This document shows, in pieces, positions 17,626 through 25,297 of a stretch of DNA of 64,000 bases. The DNA is taken from assembly GCA_024637225.1 (NCBI GenBank), contig JAGXFP010000047.1:46650-110649 (forward strand). The letters are read 5' to 3'. The position numbers and the translations under genes were made by a program. Source of the stretch: Desulfobacterales bacterium (lineage in GTDB: Bacteria > Desulfobacterota > Desulfobulbia > Desulfobulbales > JAGXFP01). How positions within the stretch are numbered: the first letter of the stretch is position 1; every line of letters begins with the position of its first letter. Under the pieces are notes generated by a model. The model ran no database searches. It had not been told where the DNA came from and worked only from the letters and a program-made list of their open reading frames with translations.

Positions 17626-17975
17626 AAAAGCACCTGGCTATACTCCTGAATCCATGAGGGCGATCGGGCGGTTTGCCCTGATCAACCTGTAATTACTTGT
17701 CTATCCAGCGTGATTGCAGCGAAAAAATTTGCACCCGAACCCCTTTCAGGACGCCTGATAACGGACCATCTGCTGTGTACGGAACTTGTTGATAGACTTT
17801 GATGATGGTCAATATCGCCGCCCTCCATTCAAAAGCCGGCAAAAGCATTTCTCGAAGACGCTCGGATTCAGGGACCCTGGAGTCAGGGACGACAACGGCA
17901 GGGTCCGCCCCGTCGTCATCAATTAATATAGAGACAGAGCCGGACCCCTAGCCTTATCTGCCTGAAGAGCCGCTC
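17626..17975. other. Intergenic stretch with a family B repeat
   Basis: This 350-bp gap lies between the ParA-roadblock gene and the upstream cysteine-rich gene. It holds family B copy 2 at its left end. Towards 17890-17930 a GC-rich imperfect palindrome (GACGACAACGGCAGGG / GCCCCGTCGTC) could act as a terminator-like hairpin, without a clear T-run. No gene is seen. Confidence 0.5.
17645..17730 (+). repeat. Repeat family B, copy 2
   Basis: Blocks in order: CCTGAATCCATGAGGGC, GATCGGGC, TTTGCCC, ATCAACCTGTAATTACTTGT, then CCAGCGTGATTGCAGCG. The order matches the copies at 8.4 (inverted), 23.4 and 24.9 kb (inverted). Confidence 0.7.
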
Positions 17976-18593
17976 TTAATCGATAATCTTCAGATAATAA
18001 CAACACATGTGGTTGTCGAGAACTTTGTCGACCACATCCTGGCTGATCCCGGTTTCAGTCATCCACTTCTCGGCGAATCCCTTCTTGCCGGAGCCGGCCT
18101 TGCAACCGAGCTGGTAGATTTTAATTTTATTGCCACCGATCTTGATCCTCTCGGCAATGGCGCTGCGCATCGGCTGATGCACCGAACAGAAGGGACTGAC
18201 CCCGGCGCCTTCCCCAACCCGATAATTATCGGTAACCTTGCTCGGTTTATTAAATTCGGTGGTGAAATCGGCGTAACCGTCCGGGAGTTTTTCGAAAACC
18301 TCGGTGTAATTGCCTATGGAAGGCGCGAACGGACAGGCAGCCAGGCCGAAAACATACTCGCCCTGGTGGGTGGCCTTGCCCTCGACCTGGGTAATGGGAT
18401 TGGTTGAATTCTCGATAGCCGCCAAAAAATCATCGAAGGAGCTGTATTCAACCTCCTTGATCTTGTCGGCGGTGTTGATGGCATTTCTGATCAGGGATCC
18501 CTTGGCGGCGGCGGCGCCGCTCATGGTGATCATGACCTTGATCATATCCAGAAAACTAATATGGGCTATATCCAGCATCTTTCCTTCAGCCAT
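17976..18593 (-). CDS. Cysteine-rich hypothetical protein in the roadblock cluster
   Basis: I do not recognise this 205-aa protein. It has five cysteines in short conserved-looking motifs: C87 in AACPFAPS, C136 in PFCSVHQPMR, C164 in LGCKAGSG, and C197-C198 in NHMCCYYLK. Histidines lie close to two of them (H139, H195). This pattern suggests a metal or cofactor site in a soluble sensor or enzyme domain. The N-terminal helix MLDIAHISFLDMIKVMITMSGAAA is amphipathic. It lies 44 bp after the REC-PATAN-roadblock gene on the same strand and upstream of the ParA-roadblock gene, so a shared pathway is likely. Confidence 0.75.
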   Translation of the reverse strand: MAEGKMLDIAHISFLDMIKVMITMSGAAAAKGSLIRNAINTADKIKEVEYSSFDDFLAAIENSTNPITQVEGKATHQGEYVFGLAACPFAPSIGNYTEVFEKLPDGYADFTTEFNKPSKVTDNYRVGEGAGVSPFCSVHQPMRSAIAERIKIGGNKIKIYQLGCKAGSGKKGFAEKWMTETGISQDVVDKVLDNHMCCYYLKIID

Positions 18594-18637
18594 TATTCAA
18601 TAACCTCCTCTTTAACTATTACTTAATATATAAAAAA

Positions 18638-18997
18638 TTATATCGCCGCACTTTCAACAATTTGGGAGGTATGTTTCTTGATCTTCAATCTTATCATTCC
18701 CAGATTGGCATCCTTCTCGGCAACCACCACCAGAAAAGCATCGGCGCCAACCGGCGAAAGCATGACCGGGCCTTCGTTATATTCGATCATACTCATGCTC
18801 AAGGCGCCCTTGCCAAGCTGGGTCCCCATGGATTCCGAGGCGCCGAATCCGCTGGAAGCGATGGCGCCGATCATCTCGGTATCTATCCCCGCGATGGCGA
18901 TGCTGTCCAGCAAAAAGCCGTCCCTACCAACCAGACAAGCCGTGTTTACGCCGGGTATGTTGGTGAACTCAGTCAAAACATCTTTCAAATCAGCCAT
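18638..18997 (-). CDS. Putative internally initiated roadblock/LC7 protein
   Basis: Within the REC-PATAN-roadblock gene, codon 271 (ATG at 18997, minus strand) is preceded by AAAAAGGAGGATGGT, a near-perfect ribosome site at good distance. Initiation there would yield a 119-aa stand-alone roadblock/LC7 protein (MADLKDVLTEFTNIPGVNT and onward). That is the normal size and start for free MglB-like proteins. This is an alternative product of the same frame, inferred from the ribosome site. A past gene fusion that kept the old start signal would explain it. Confidence 0.55.
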   Translation of the reverse strand: MADLKDVLTEFTNIPGVNTACLVGRDGFLLDSIAIAGIDTEMIGAIASSGFGASESMGTQLGKGALSMSMIEYNEGPVMLSPVGADAFLVVVAEKDANLGMIRLKIKKHTSQIVESAAI

Positions 18998-19807
18998 ACC
19001 ATCCTCCTTTTTGATATTATCTTCCTCGCCTGCAGCCACTTTATCCTCATTACCGGAACTTCCTTCCGCACTCGCCCGGGCGGCACTTTTCTCGTCCATC
19101 CGCCTTACGCCTTCCATCAGAAGGGCCTCCACGGGAATGTCAATGGTATGAGCCGGCATATTGGTAACATTGACACTGTCGAGCAGGCCGCCGTTGAACT
19201 CCATTATTTGATAAAAAGCTTCATCCCCTTCAAGGTCGTCGCAAATGGCATGGACGATCCGGCCACCCTCAAAATAAATGATGCCCTGCTGCTCGCCCTC
19301 CTTGACCCTGAGGGCGGAGTTCACTCCGGAAAGCGCCTTAATCTGGATCACATCGGTCAGGCCCACGCCGGCGACGGTTCCCTTGAACATGTTGTCTTCC
19401 TTGAGAGCCAGAGAGACCATTTCCCGCAGCTCATTGATATCGAATGGCTTTTCCAGAAAATGGAGGCTGCCCTTCAAAATCGCTTCCCGTTTGTATTCAT
19501 TGGACGGGAAGGCCGTCATGACGATGACCGAAGTGTAGGGATAGCGGTTTTTGATCTCAATCAACAGATCAAGCCCGCTGATTCCCGGCATCTTGATGTC
19601 GGTAATCACCAGATCGACCTGTTCGGACCCGTTAAGCACCTCGAGAGCCTGTTCGCCCGAAGAAGCGACCAGAATGTCGACCTTGAGAGAGTCGTTGCAG
19701 AGATTGTTCTGAAGGGACCAGAGGAGGTCTTCTTCGTCGTCAACTATCAGGACTTTTTTAAGTTTGTTTTTGTCGCTCACTTGTCTCACCGCCCGCTGAT
19801 TTTTCAA
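18638..19807 (-). CDS. REC-PATAN-roadblock/LC7 signalling protein
   Basis: The 389-aa product has a response-regulator receiver domain (VDDEED near residue 22, phospho-acceptor D70 in ITDIKMPG, conserved Lys in FLEKPF) and a DUF4388/PATAN domain (TDVIQIKALSGVNSALRV, GIIYFEGGRIVHA). An acidic linker is followed by a C-terminal roadblock/LC7 domain (VNTACLVGRDGFLLDSI, and VVVAEKDANLGMIRLKI). There is no DNA-binding output, so it should signal by protein contact, probably to the ParA-roadblock protein two genes downstream. A strong ribosome site precedes an internal ATG at 18997, so the last 119 residues may also be made as a free roadblock protein. Confidence 0.9.
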   Translation of the reverse strand: MKNQRAVRQVSDKNKLKKVLIVDDEEDLLWSLQNNLCNDSLKVDILVASSGEQALEVLNGSEQVDLVITDIKMPGISGLDLLIEIKNRYPYTSVIVMTAFPSNEYKREAILKGSLHFLEKPFDINELREMVSLALKEDNMFKGTVAGVGLTDVIQIKALSGVNSALRVKEGEQQGIIYFEGGRIVHAICDDLEGDEAFYQIMEFNGGLLDSVNVTNMPAHTIDIPVEALLMEGVRRMDEKSAARASAEGSSGNEDKVAAGEEDNIKKEDGMADLKDVLTEFTNIPGVNTACLVGRDGFLLDSIAIAGIDTEMIGAIASSGFGASESMGTQLGKGALSMSMIEYNEGPVMLSPVGADAFLVVVAEKDANLGMIRLKIKKHTSQIVESAAI

Positions 19808-20021
19808 ATTAAAAAACCGAAAACCGATTTAATCACTTTGAAATGTTCAATGCCCATCTAGCTCAATGTTCAACAAGCGTGCCAACTCAGAAAGAGAGCG
19901 GCAAGATACATACTTAAAGGCGCAAAAACACTAGATTGCGATAGATCAAGCGAGGATGGGATAATCATGGCGGCCAAAGGCAAACTGGACATTTTCTGGC
20001 CAGATGACCGGAAACCGATCA

Positions 20022-21332
20022 CTATTTGAGTTTTTCTCTGAGGGTGGTCCTGGAGATATCGAGAATCCGAGCGGCTTCCGACTTGTTGTTGCCGGTCCCG
20101 AGAAGCACCTTCCTGATGTAGCGCTGTTCCATTTCGCGCAAAGTGACCGGTTCATTGTCGGGGGTTTTGCCGCCCGTCGAGCGAACCACCTCCAGTCCGA
20201 CCGGGGTGGCCCATTCCCGCTGGCAATAGATCACGCTCCGCTCAATGATATTTTTTAGTTCCCGGACATTACCCGGCCAGTCATGTTCCCGGAAGAGGTC
20301 CTCGGCCTGGGGAGAAAACCCTTTAATCATCTTTTTCATCTCGCCGGCAAAATGGCGCAGAAAATGATTGGCCAGAAGGATCACGTCGCCTCCCCTTTCC
20401 CGGAGAGGGGGGATGATCAGACTGAGCACATTGAGCCGGTAGAACAGATCCTCCCGGAATCTGCCCAACCTGACCTCTTCGACAACATCGGCATTGGTGG
20501 CGGCCACAATCCGGACATTGACCTGAATGTCCTTGACGCCGCCGACCCTTCTAAAAGTAGACTCCTCAACGAGCCGCAAAAGCTTGGGCTGCAATTCAAG
20601 AGGCAGGTTGCCGATCTCATCAAGGAAAAGCACGCCGCCGTCGGCAATCTCAACCAGACCCTTTCTGGTTTCCCGGGCATCGGTATACGCCCCCTTTTCG
20701 TTGCCGAACAGTTCCGCCTCGATGATACTCGCCGACAGAGTGCCGCAATCGATCTTGGCGAACACCCCGCGCTTGGCCCCGGCCAGCCGGTGAATCGCCC
20801 GAGCAACCATCTCCTTGCCGGTTCCGGTTTCGCCGGTGATCAGGACCGGTACCTTCACCTGGGCTGCGGTCTGGATATCGTCCTTGAGCTGGATCATCCC
20901 GCGGCTGTTGCCGATGAGATTTAAGGCCTCCCCCCTCTCTCTGGAAGCCAGAGTCTCCTGCCTGGCCGCCAAGCGTCCCGTCATCAGCCGGTTGAGGATA
21001 TGCCTGAATTCCACGAGATCAAAGGGTTTGAGGATGTAATCCACCGCGCCTGACTTAAGGGAATTGACCGCGGATCGCGCATCGTCGTTGCCGGTAAGCA
21101 TGACAATATCGACATCCGGGGCAAGATTGTGAATGATGCTGATCAGTTCGATACCGTTGGCATCGGGTAGCCCGATATCGAGAAACACCACATCGATCAA
21201 CTGGCATTCCAGGATACCGAGGCCCTCCGCCCCCGTTGCGGCCAGGAAAGGGGTGCAGCCCTCCTTCCTGACCAGATCGCGAAGGGACAGTCGCAAATCT
21301 TCAGAATCTTCAATAATCAATACTTTTGCCAT
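20022..21332 (-). CDS. Sigma-54-dependent response regulator (NtrC family)
   Basis: The 436-aa protein has a receiver domain (IIEDSED, phospho-acceptor D52 in FLDIGLPD, K in LKPFDL), an AAA+ sigma-54 interaction domain and a Fis-type helix-turn-helix (NNKSEAARILDISRTTLREKLK). The AAA+ domain has Walker A GETGTGKE, Walker B GGVLFLDEIG, the arginine-finger region and WPGNVRELKN. The sigma-54 contact loop reads GAYTDA rather than the canonical GAFTGA, a variant that occurs in other family members and keeps the Thr. Its gene starts 3 bp after the kinase gene ends, so they form a two-component pair. Its targets are not evident, though the window holds several sigma-54-like promoters. Confidence 0.95.
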   Translation of the reverse strand: MAKVLIIEDSEDLRLSLRDLVRKEGCTPFLAATGAEGLGILECQLIDVVFLDIGLPDANGIELISIIHNLAPDVDIVMLTGNDDARSAVNSLKSGAVDYILKPFDLVEFRHILNRLMTGRLAARQETLASRERGEALNLIGNSRGMIQLKDDIQTAAQVKVPVLITGETGTGKEMVARAIHRLAGAKRGVFAKIDCGTLSASIIEAELFGNEKGAYTDARETRKGLVEIADGGVLFLDEIGNLPLELQPKLLRLVEESTFRRVGGVKDIQVNVRIVAATNADVVEEVRLGRFREDLFYRLNVLSLIIPPLRERGGDVILLANHFLRHFAGEMKKMIKGFSPQAEDLFREHDWPGNVRELKNIIERSVIYCQREWATPVGLEVVRSTGGKTPDNEPVTLREMEQRYIRKVLLGTGNNKSEAARILDISRTTLREKLK

Positions 21333-21335
21333 AAA

Positions 21336-23330
21336 TCAATCAACCATAAAAAAGAGAGTGAAGGTGGTGCCCGTTCCGATATTGCTTTCGACGTGGATCC
21401 CGGCGTTGTTCTCCTTGAGTATCCTGAAAACAATCGCCATCCCCAGCCCGGTGCCGTTATGTTTGGTGGTAAAGAAAGGTTCGAAGACGCCCTCCAGGGT
21501 CTCCCGCGCCATTCCGCAGCCGCTGTCCTCGAAAGTGACCACGACATAACTACTCTCCCGGTCCAGCCATAAAGTCTTCCGGTAATCAAAATTCCTGTGG
21601 TGACTCCCGATATATTCGGCATTCAAAAGAATGACGCCGTCCTGCTTGATCGCATCCATCGAGTTCAGCATCAGGTTCAGGAAAACCTGCTGAATCTGGT
21701 TGGAATCGACCATGATATCGGGAAGCCCGGTGCCGTAACTCTCTTTAAAAGTGATGTCGCACTTTTGCATCTTGTTTTGCATGAATGGTCTGATTTCATC
21801 GATAATGCTGACCAGGGAAACCCTCTCCTTCTTGGGGCGGGGCGGCCTGGCGTAGGTGAAAAAATCGGTCAGCAGGACGTTCAGCCTGTCCACCTGCCTA
21901 ATGATCCTGCCTATGTATTCCTTTTTACTGTCCTTTTCGGGAAGCTGCTCCTCAATGATCTGGGCCATGGTCATGATCCCGGCCAGTGGGTTCCTGATCT
22001 CATGGGCGACCGCAGAGGCAATCTCGGCAATGGTGCTGAAGCGGTTCATCTTCTCGAGTTCGGCCTGGATCCTCTTATGAGCCGTTACATCGCTGAAATT
22101 GAGAATAATCCCCTGCTCCCGTCCCGAGCCATCCTCCCTGGGCATGGCGATGTACTCAAAGACCTTCTGGGCAATGCCTTCCTGCTCCAGAAACAGTTCG
22201 TCTCGGCCGAACTCGATTGACGCTCTGGGGGTGGTCAGGAGAGCCGCCGCCGTTTCGCCGAATATTTCGGTCAGATATCTGCCGTCTATACTGCCTTCGT
22301 AAATTGCGTCGATGAAATGGCGGGCGGCCGGGTTACTCTTTTCGATCCGTCCCGAATTATCGAGAATCAGCAGACCGCTGGCCAGATTTGAAATTACCGA
22401 TTCATTAAAACTTTTCTCGTAATCGAGGTCATTGATTGTCGAGCGCAGCCCCTCGACCAGATCGCTCAATTGATCCTCCATCTTCTTGCGCTCGACGATG
22501 CCGCCAACCACATTGGCGATAGCCTTCAGGGTATCGATCTCCAGGGTGGTGGGCCGGTGGCCTTCCTCGATGTACAAGGCGATAACTCCCCGCACCTTGT
22601 CGTTAATTGTAATCGGGACGCAATAATGGCCATGGGGTTTCATTTGATCGAAAATAAAATCATGGGACTCGTCGATACACTCGACAAACTGAATTTCCCC
22701 ATCCCGGGCCGCCCTTCCGCAGTGGCACTTGCCGAAAGGGACCTGACTGCACGTCTTGATCTGCTGTTCGGTAAAGCCGCGCTGGGCTTTCAGGACCAGG
22801 ACTCCGGGTTTTTCATCGCCGGTCAGCAGGATGGCGCCGCTGGGCAGCAGCTGGATCGTGGGAATGGAAAGGATAAGATCGAGGATCAGTTCCATCTGTT
22901 CGTCAAATGAAACCTTCTGGAAGGAGACATTCAAAATGGAATTTATTATACCTTGTTTCTGATAGGCATCGAAGAGTTCGCCCTCCCGCTGCCAGCGGTT
23001 CGATACATCCCTGGCAAAAACGGCATAGATGCTGTTTTTGCCGGCGCTGATCTTCGAGACATTAAACTCAAAAGGCACAACCTTGCCGTCACGGCGGGTG
23101 AAAGTGACCACCGTGTCGTTCAAGGTTTCCTGATCAGCAAGAAGCGAGAAAAAAGTGCCGCCATTGCCGTTATTCAGAGCGACGATCTCATCCAGATGGT
23201 TGCCGATCACCTCGCCGGTCTTCCAACCGAATATCGACTCCGCCGCTTTATTCCAGGAGGTAATCTCCCCGCTCAGCTCAACGGAGATAATCGCCTCCGA
23301 AGCGTTTTCAATGATAAGTTTACTTTCCAT
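21336..23330 (-). CDS. Soluble PAS-GAF-PAS sensor histidine kinase
   Basis: This 664-aa cytoplasmic kinase is the partner of the NtrC-type regulator. It starts with a PAS domain (ENASEAIISVELSGEITSWNKAAESIFGW), then a GAF-like domain with five cysteines, including a CxC in FGKCHCGRAARDG, a second PAS region (LASGLLILDNSGRIEKSNPAA), and HisKA with the acceptor H443 in VAHEIRNPLAGI. The HATPase domain has N-box NLMLNSMDAI, G1 EDSGCGM and G2 GTGLGMAI. The CHCGRA motif after SQVPFGK occurs in many deltaproteobacterial GAF sensors. The ATG at 23330 is preferred over an upstream frame extension and follows a G-rich stretch. No membrane segment is seen. Confidence 0.92.
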   Translation of the reverse strand: MESKLIIENASEAIISVELSGEITSWNKAAESIFGWKTGEVIGNHLDEIVALNNGNGGTFFSLLADQETLNDTVVTFTRRDGKVVPFEFNVSKISAGKNSIYAVFARDVSNRWQREGELFDAYQKQGIINSILNVSFQKVSFDEQMELILDLILSIPTIQLLPSGAILLTGDEKPGVLVLKAQRGFTEQQIKTCSQVPFGKCHCGRAARDGEIQFVECIDESHDFIFDQMKPHGHYCVPITINDKVRGVIALYIEEGHRPTTLEIDTLKAIANVVGGIVERKKMEDQLSDLVEGLRSTINDLDYEKSFNESVISNLASGLLILDNSGRIEKSNPAARHFIDAIYEGSIDGRYLTEIFGETAAALLTTPRASIEFGRDELFLEQEGIAQKVFEYIAMPREDGSGREQGIILNFSDVTAHKRIQAELEKMNRFSTIAEIASAVAHEIRNPLAGIMTMAQIIEEQLPEKDSKKEYIGRIIRQVDRLNVLLTDFFTYARPPRPKKERVSLVSIIDEIRPFMQNKMQKCDITFKESYGTGLPDIMVDSNQIQQVFLNLMLNSMDAIKQDGVILLNAEYIGSHHRNFDYRKTLWLDRESSYVVVTFEDSGCGMARETLEGVFEPFFTTKHNGTGLGMAIVFRILKENNAGIHVESNIGTGTTFTLFFMVD

Positions 23331-23410
23331 GCCCCCCCCAACATCGGCAAAACAGGAGAAAAGCGCCCCGAGCCTGGGCTGGAACAAGATCTCCTGTTCA
23401 GGATGTAACG

Positions 23411-23500
23411 TGAATCCGTGACGGCAATCGGGCGATTTGCCCTTTCAACCGGTAATTACTTCCTGAATCCGTGACGGCTTTCGTGGTGAATTTTACTATA
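23411..23500 (+). repeat. Repeat family B, copy 3
   Basis: Blocks TGAATCCGTGACGGC, AATCGGGC, TTTGCCC and TCAACCGGTAATTACTTCC follow in the family order. The first block is repeated at the right side (TGAATCCGTGACGGC at 23465). Confidence 0.65.
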
Positions 23501-23753
23501 TCAGTTCTAGTACTTGTTTGTGCATGTGCATACGATCACAGGCCATCGCCGTTGTTCGGCTTTACTCCTTATCCTGGCGGACAGTTAAGTCAACGCGGAA
23601 AGTTGCATATATAAATAAGGCTTCATGGCGGAACATCCAGGAAATACCACGCTGTAGCAGTGCTGCATATTCCCAGCAGCGGCCCATGCTGTCAAGAATA
23701 AAATCCTTTTCCAGTTAATATCGGCAAAACCCTCAAAAAGCCGAAAATCGAGT

Positions 23754-23842
23754 CATTGCGAGCGTAGCGAAGCAACCCGGAAACTTGTAACTAGCGGAAA
23801 ATGCTGGATTGCTTCGTCGCTTTATTCCTCGCAATGACCCGG
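23754..23842. repeat. Palindromic repeat with TCATTGCGAGCG ends
   Basis: GTCATTGCGAGCGTAGCGAAGCAA at the left pairs with TTGCTTCGTCGC and CTCGCAATGAC at the right, giving a long hairpin. Palindromes with these ends are common in environmental bacterial genomes. It is non-coding here. Confidence 0.75.
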
Positions 23843-23862
23843 TAAATCAGTTTGTTAAGACG

Positions 23863-24675
23863 CTATAAAAGCCGGGAGATCTGGGAATGGAGGCGGCTAT
23901 TTGACGCCAGAATCTCAGGAAGATAAGGGGTCCAGGCGCCGCCTTTAAAGTCAGTGACCACTCCTCCGGCCTCTTCGACCAGGAGTTGCCCGGCGGCGGT
24001 GTCCCAAGGCTTAAGATCAACTTCCCAGAAACCGTCCAGCCGACCACAGGCAACAAAGGCAAGATCTAGGGCCGCCGCCCCGCCCCGCCGCAGATCCCTT
24101 ACTTGCGGCAGCATTTTGTGCAGCTGCGCAATTATCCGCTCAAGGTTGCCGGGTATATCATAGGGGAAACCGGTGGCGAGCAAGCTTTCCAGTAAAACCG
24201 AAGTTTCCGTAACACTGATTCGCTTTCCGTTCAGCCAGGCCCCACTTGCCCGGCCGGCCCAAAACAATTCATCGAGGACCGGACAGTAGATCACCCCGAA
24301 CTCGGTTTGCCGATCGATACTGTAGGCGATCGATACGCAGAAATAGGGAAAGCCGTGGGCGAAATTGGTGGTGCCGTCCAGGGGGTCGATAATCCAGACC
24401 GGACCCGAGGGAATCCGGGTATAGTCAGAGCTGGATTCCTCCGCCAGTACCGCGGTTTCGGGGAACTCCCGGGAAAGTCCGGCCAGAATCGCCTTCTCGG
24501 CGGCAAGATCGGCCTCGGTCACCAGATCGATAGCGCCTTTCATCCTGATCCGGTGCGGGTTGCCATACAGCTTGCTGATAATGGAGCCGGCTTCCAGAGC
24601 CGCGGCTACCGCCGTTTCCGCCACCCGGACGGTTTGATGATCCGCACCGGCCAGCCATTTCTCGATCCTCTTCAT
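23863..24675 (-). CDS. Inositol monophosphatase family protein
   Basis: This 270-aa Mg-dependent, lithium-sensitive-type phosphatase acts on inositol 1-phosphate or related sugar phosphates. Family motifs are complete: EADLAAEKAI, LAEESS, the metal-binding DPLDGTTNFAHG, and the C-terminal WDTAAGQLLVEEAGG. The N-terminus is somewhat longer than in E. coli SuhB (KRIEKWLAGADHQTVRV). Bacterial members also work in transcription or in phosphatase salvage. The neighbours do not narrow the function. The start ATG at 24675 follows a reasonable GAGGAG site. Confidence 0.92.
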   Translation of the reverse strand: MKRIEKWLAGADHQTVRVAETAVAAALEAGSIISKLYGNPHRIRMKGAIDLVTEADLAAEKAILAGLSREFPETAVLAEESSSDYTRIPSGPVWIIDPLDGTTNFAHGFPYFCVSIAYSIDRQTEFGVIYCPVLDELFWAGRASGAWLNGKRISVTETSVLLESLLATGFPYDIPGNLERIIAQLHKMLPQVRDLRRGGAAALDLAFVACGRLDGFWEVDLKPWDTAAGQLLVEEAGGVVTDFKGGAWTPYLPEILASNSRLHSQISRLL

Positions 24676-24869
24676 CTCCTGCTCCTCATTTCAGGTAAAT
24701 TCAGGTAAATCAACGCCGAAACCGTTTCATGGCGATTACCGGTAAAGCCTTAAACCCGTCCTCGCTCGCGAAGGATCAGATGCAAGGGAGGCGAGATGTT
24801 GACATTACTGAAGGCAGATTGACGAAGCTGCCTCCACCCTGCCCGGACCCGGCCGCCAGGACAGACAGA

Positions 24870-24960
24870 GGTTTCAATTCCTCCACCGCGCTCACTGGCA
24901 GCTAAACAATACATTACCTGGTGATAAGGCAAAAAGCCGATGGCCGTCACGATTCAGGAG
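24870..24960 (-). repeat. Repeat family B, copy 4
   Basis: On the minus strand: CTCCTGAATCGTGACGGCC, ATCGG, TTTGCC, ATCACCAGGTAATGTATTGTT and CGCGGTGGAGGAATT. The long right block aligns with copy 1 at 8.4 kb, showing the element to be about 85-90 bp. Confidence 0.7.
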
Positions 24961-25286
24961 TTATTTTTAAAAAAGGTCGAATCCGCATCGCGCGGATACT
25001 TCTCGATGTTTTTTATTATCTTATCATGGGCGGCCCGGACGGGATCAAGATTCAGCTTATCGGCCAGGTTGACCAGATAGATCAGGACGTCAGCGATCTC
25101 ATCCCGGACCATCCCGAGTTTTTCTTCCGAAAGCTCCCGGCTCGCCTCCTCGGTCAGCCACTGGAAATGTTCGGCGATTTCCGCGGTCTCGACCATCAGG
25201 GCCATGGAAAGATTTTTGGGGGAATGAAATTTGTCCCACTCTCGATCTTCCCGGAACTTTCGGACCTTCTTCAGCAACTCATCCAT
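24954..25286 (-). CDS. MazG-like nucleotide pyrophosphohydrolase
   Basis: This 110-aa protein is an all-alpha NTP pyrophosphatase of the MazG/iMazG (dCTPase-like) group, which removes non-canonical or excess nucleoside triphosphates. The motifs are visible: SMALMVETAEIAEHFQW (metal-binding ExxE) and later DEIADVLIYLVNLADKL (second ExxD). The C-terminus KNIEKYPRDAD is standard for the group. The start at ATG 25286 gives the usual MDELLKKVRKFREDREW; a TTG at 25301 is a less likely alternative. It lies 11 bp downstream of the methyltransferase gene and is probably co-transcribed. Its 3' end lies inside a family B repeat. Confidence 0.92.
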   Translation of the reverse strand: MDELLKKVRKFREDREWDKFHSPKNLSMALMVETAEIAEHFQWLTEEASRELSEEKLGMVRDEIADVLIYLVNLADKLNLDPVRAAHDKIIKNIEKYPRDADSTFFKNNS

Positions 25287-25297
25287 AAACACACCCG

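Larger units (their letters stand above)
23331..23862. other. Intergenic stretch with repeats
   Basis: This 530-bp stretch contains a family B copy near 23411-23500, a duplicated short block TGAATCCGTGACGG (23411 and 23465), and a palindrome at 23754-23842. No credible gene is present. The kinase promoter should be in its left part. Confidence 0.6.

Noticed and set aside
18662..19861. A 399-codon open frame on the plus strand
   Set aside because: It lies entirely antisense to the REC-PATAN-roadblock gene, whose domains are unmistakable. High GC at third positions keeps the opposite strand open.
20022..21332. GAYTDA instead of GAFTGA as a sign of a sigma-54-independent regulator
   Set aside because: The Thr needed for sigma-54 contact is kept and GAYTDA is found in other NtrC-type regulators, so this is not a strong anomaly.
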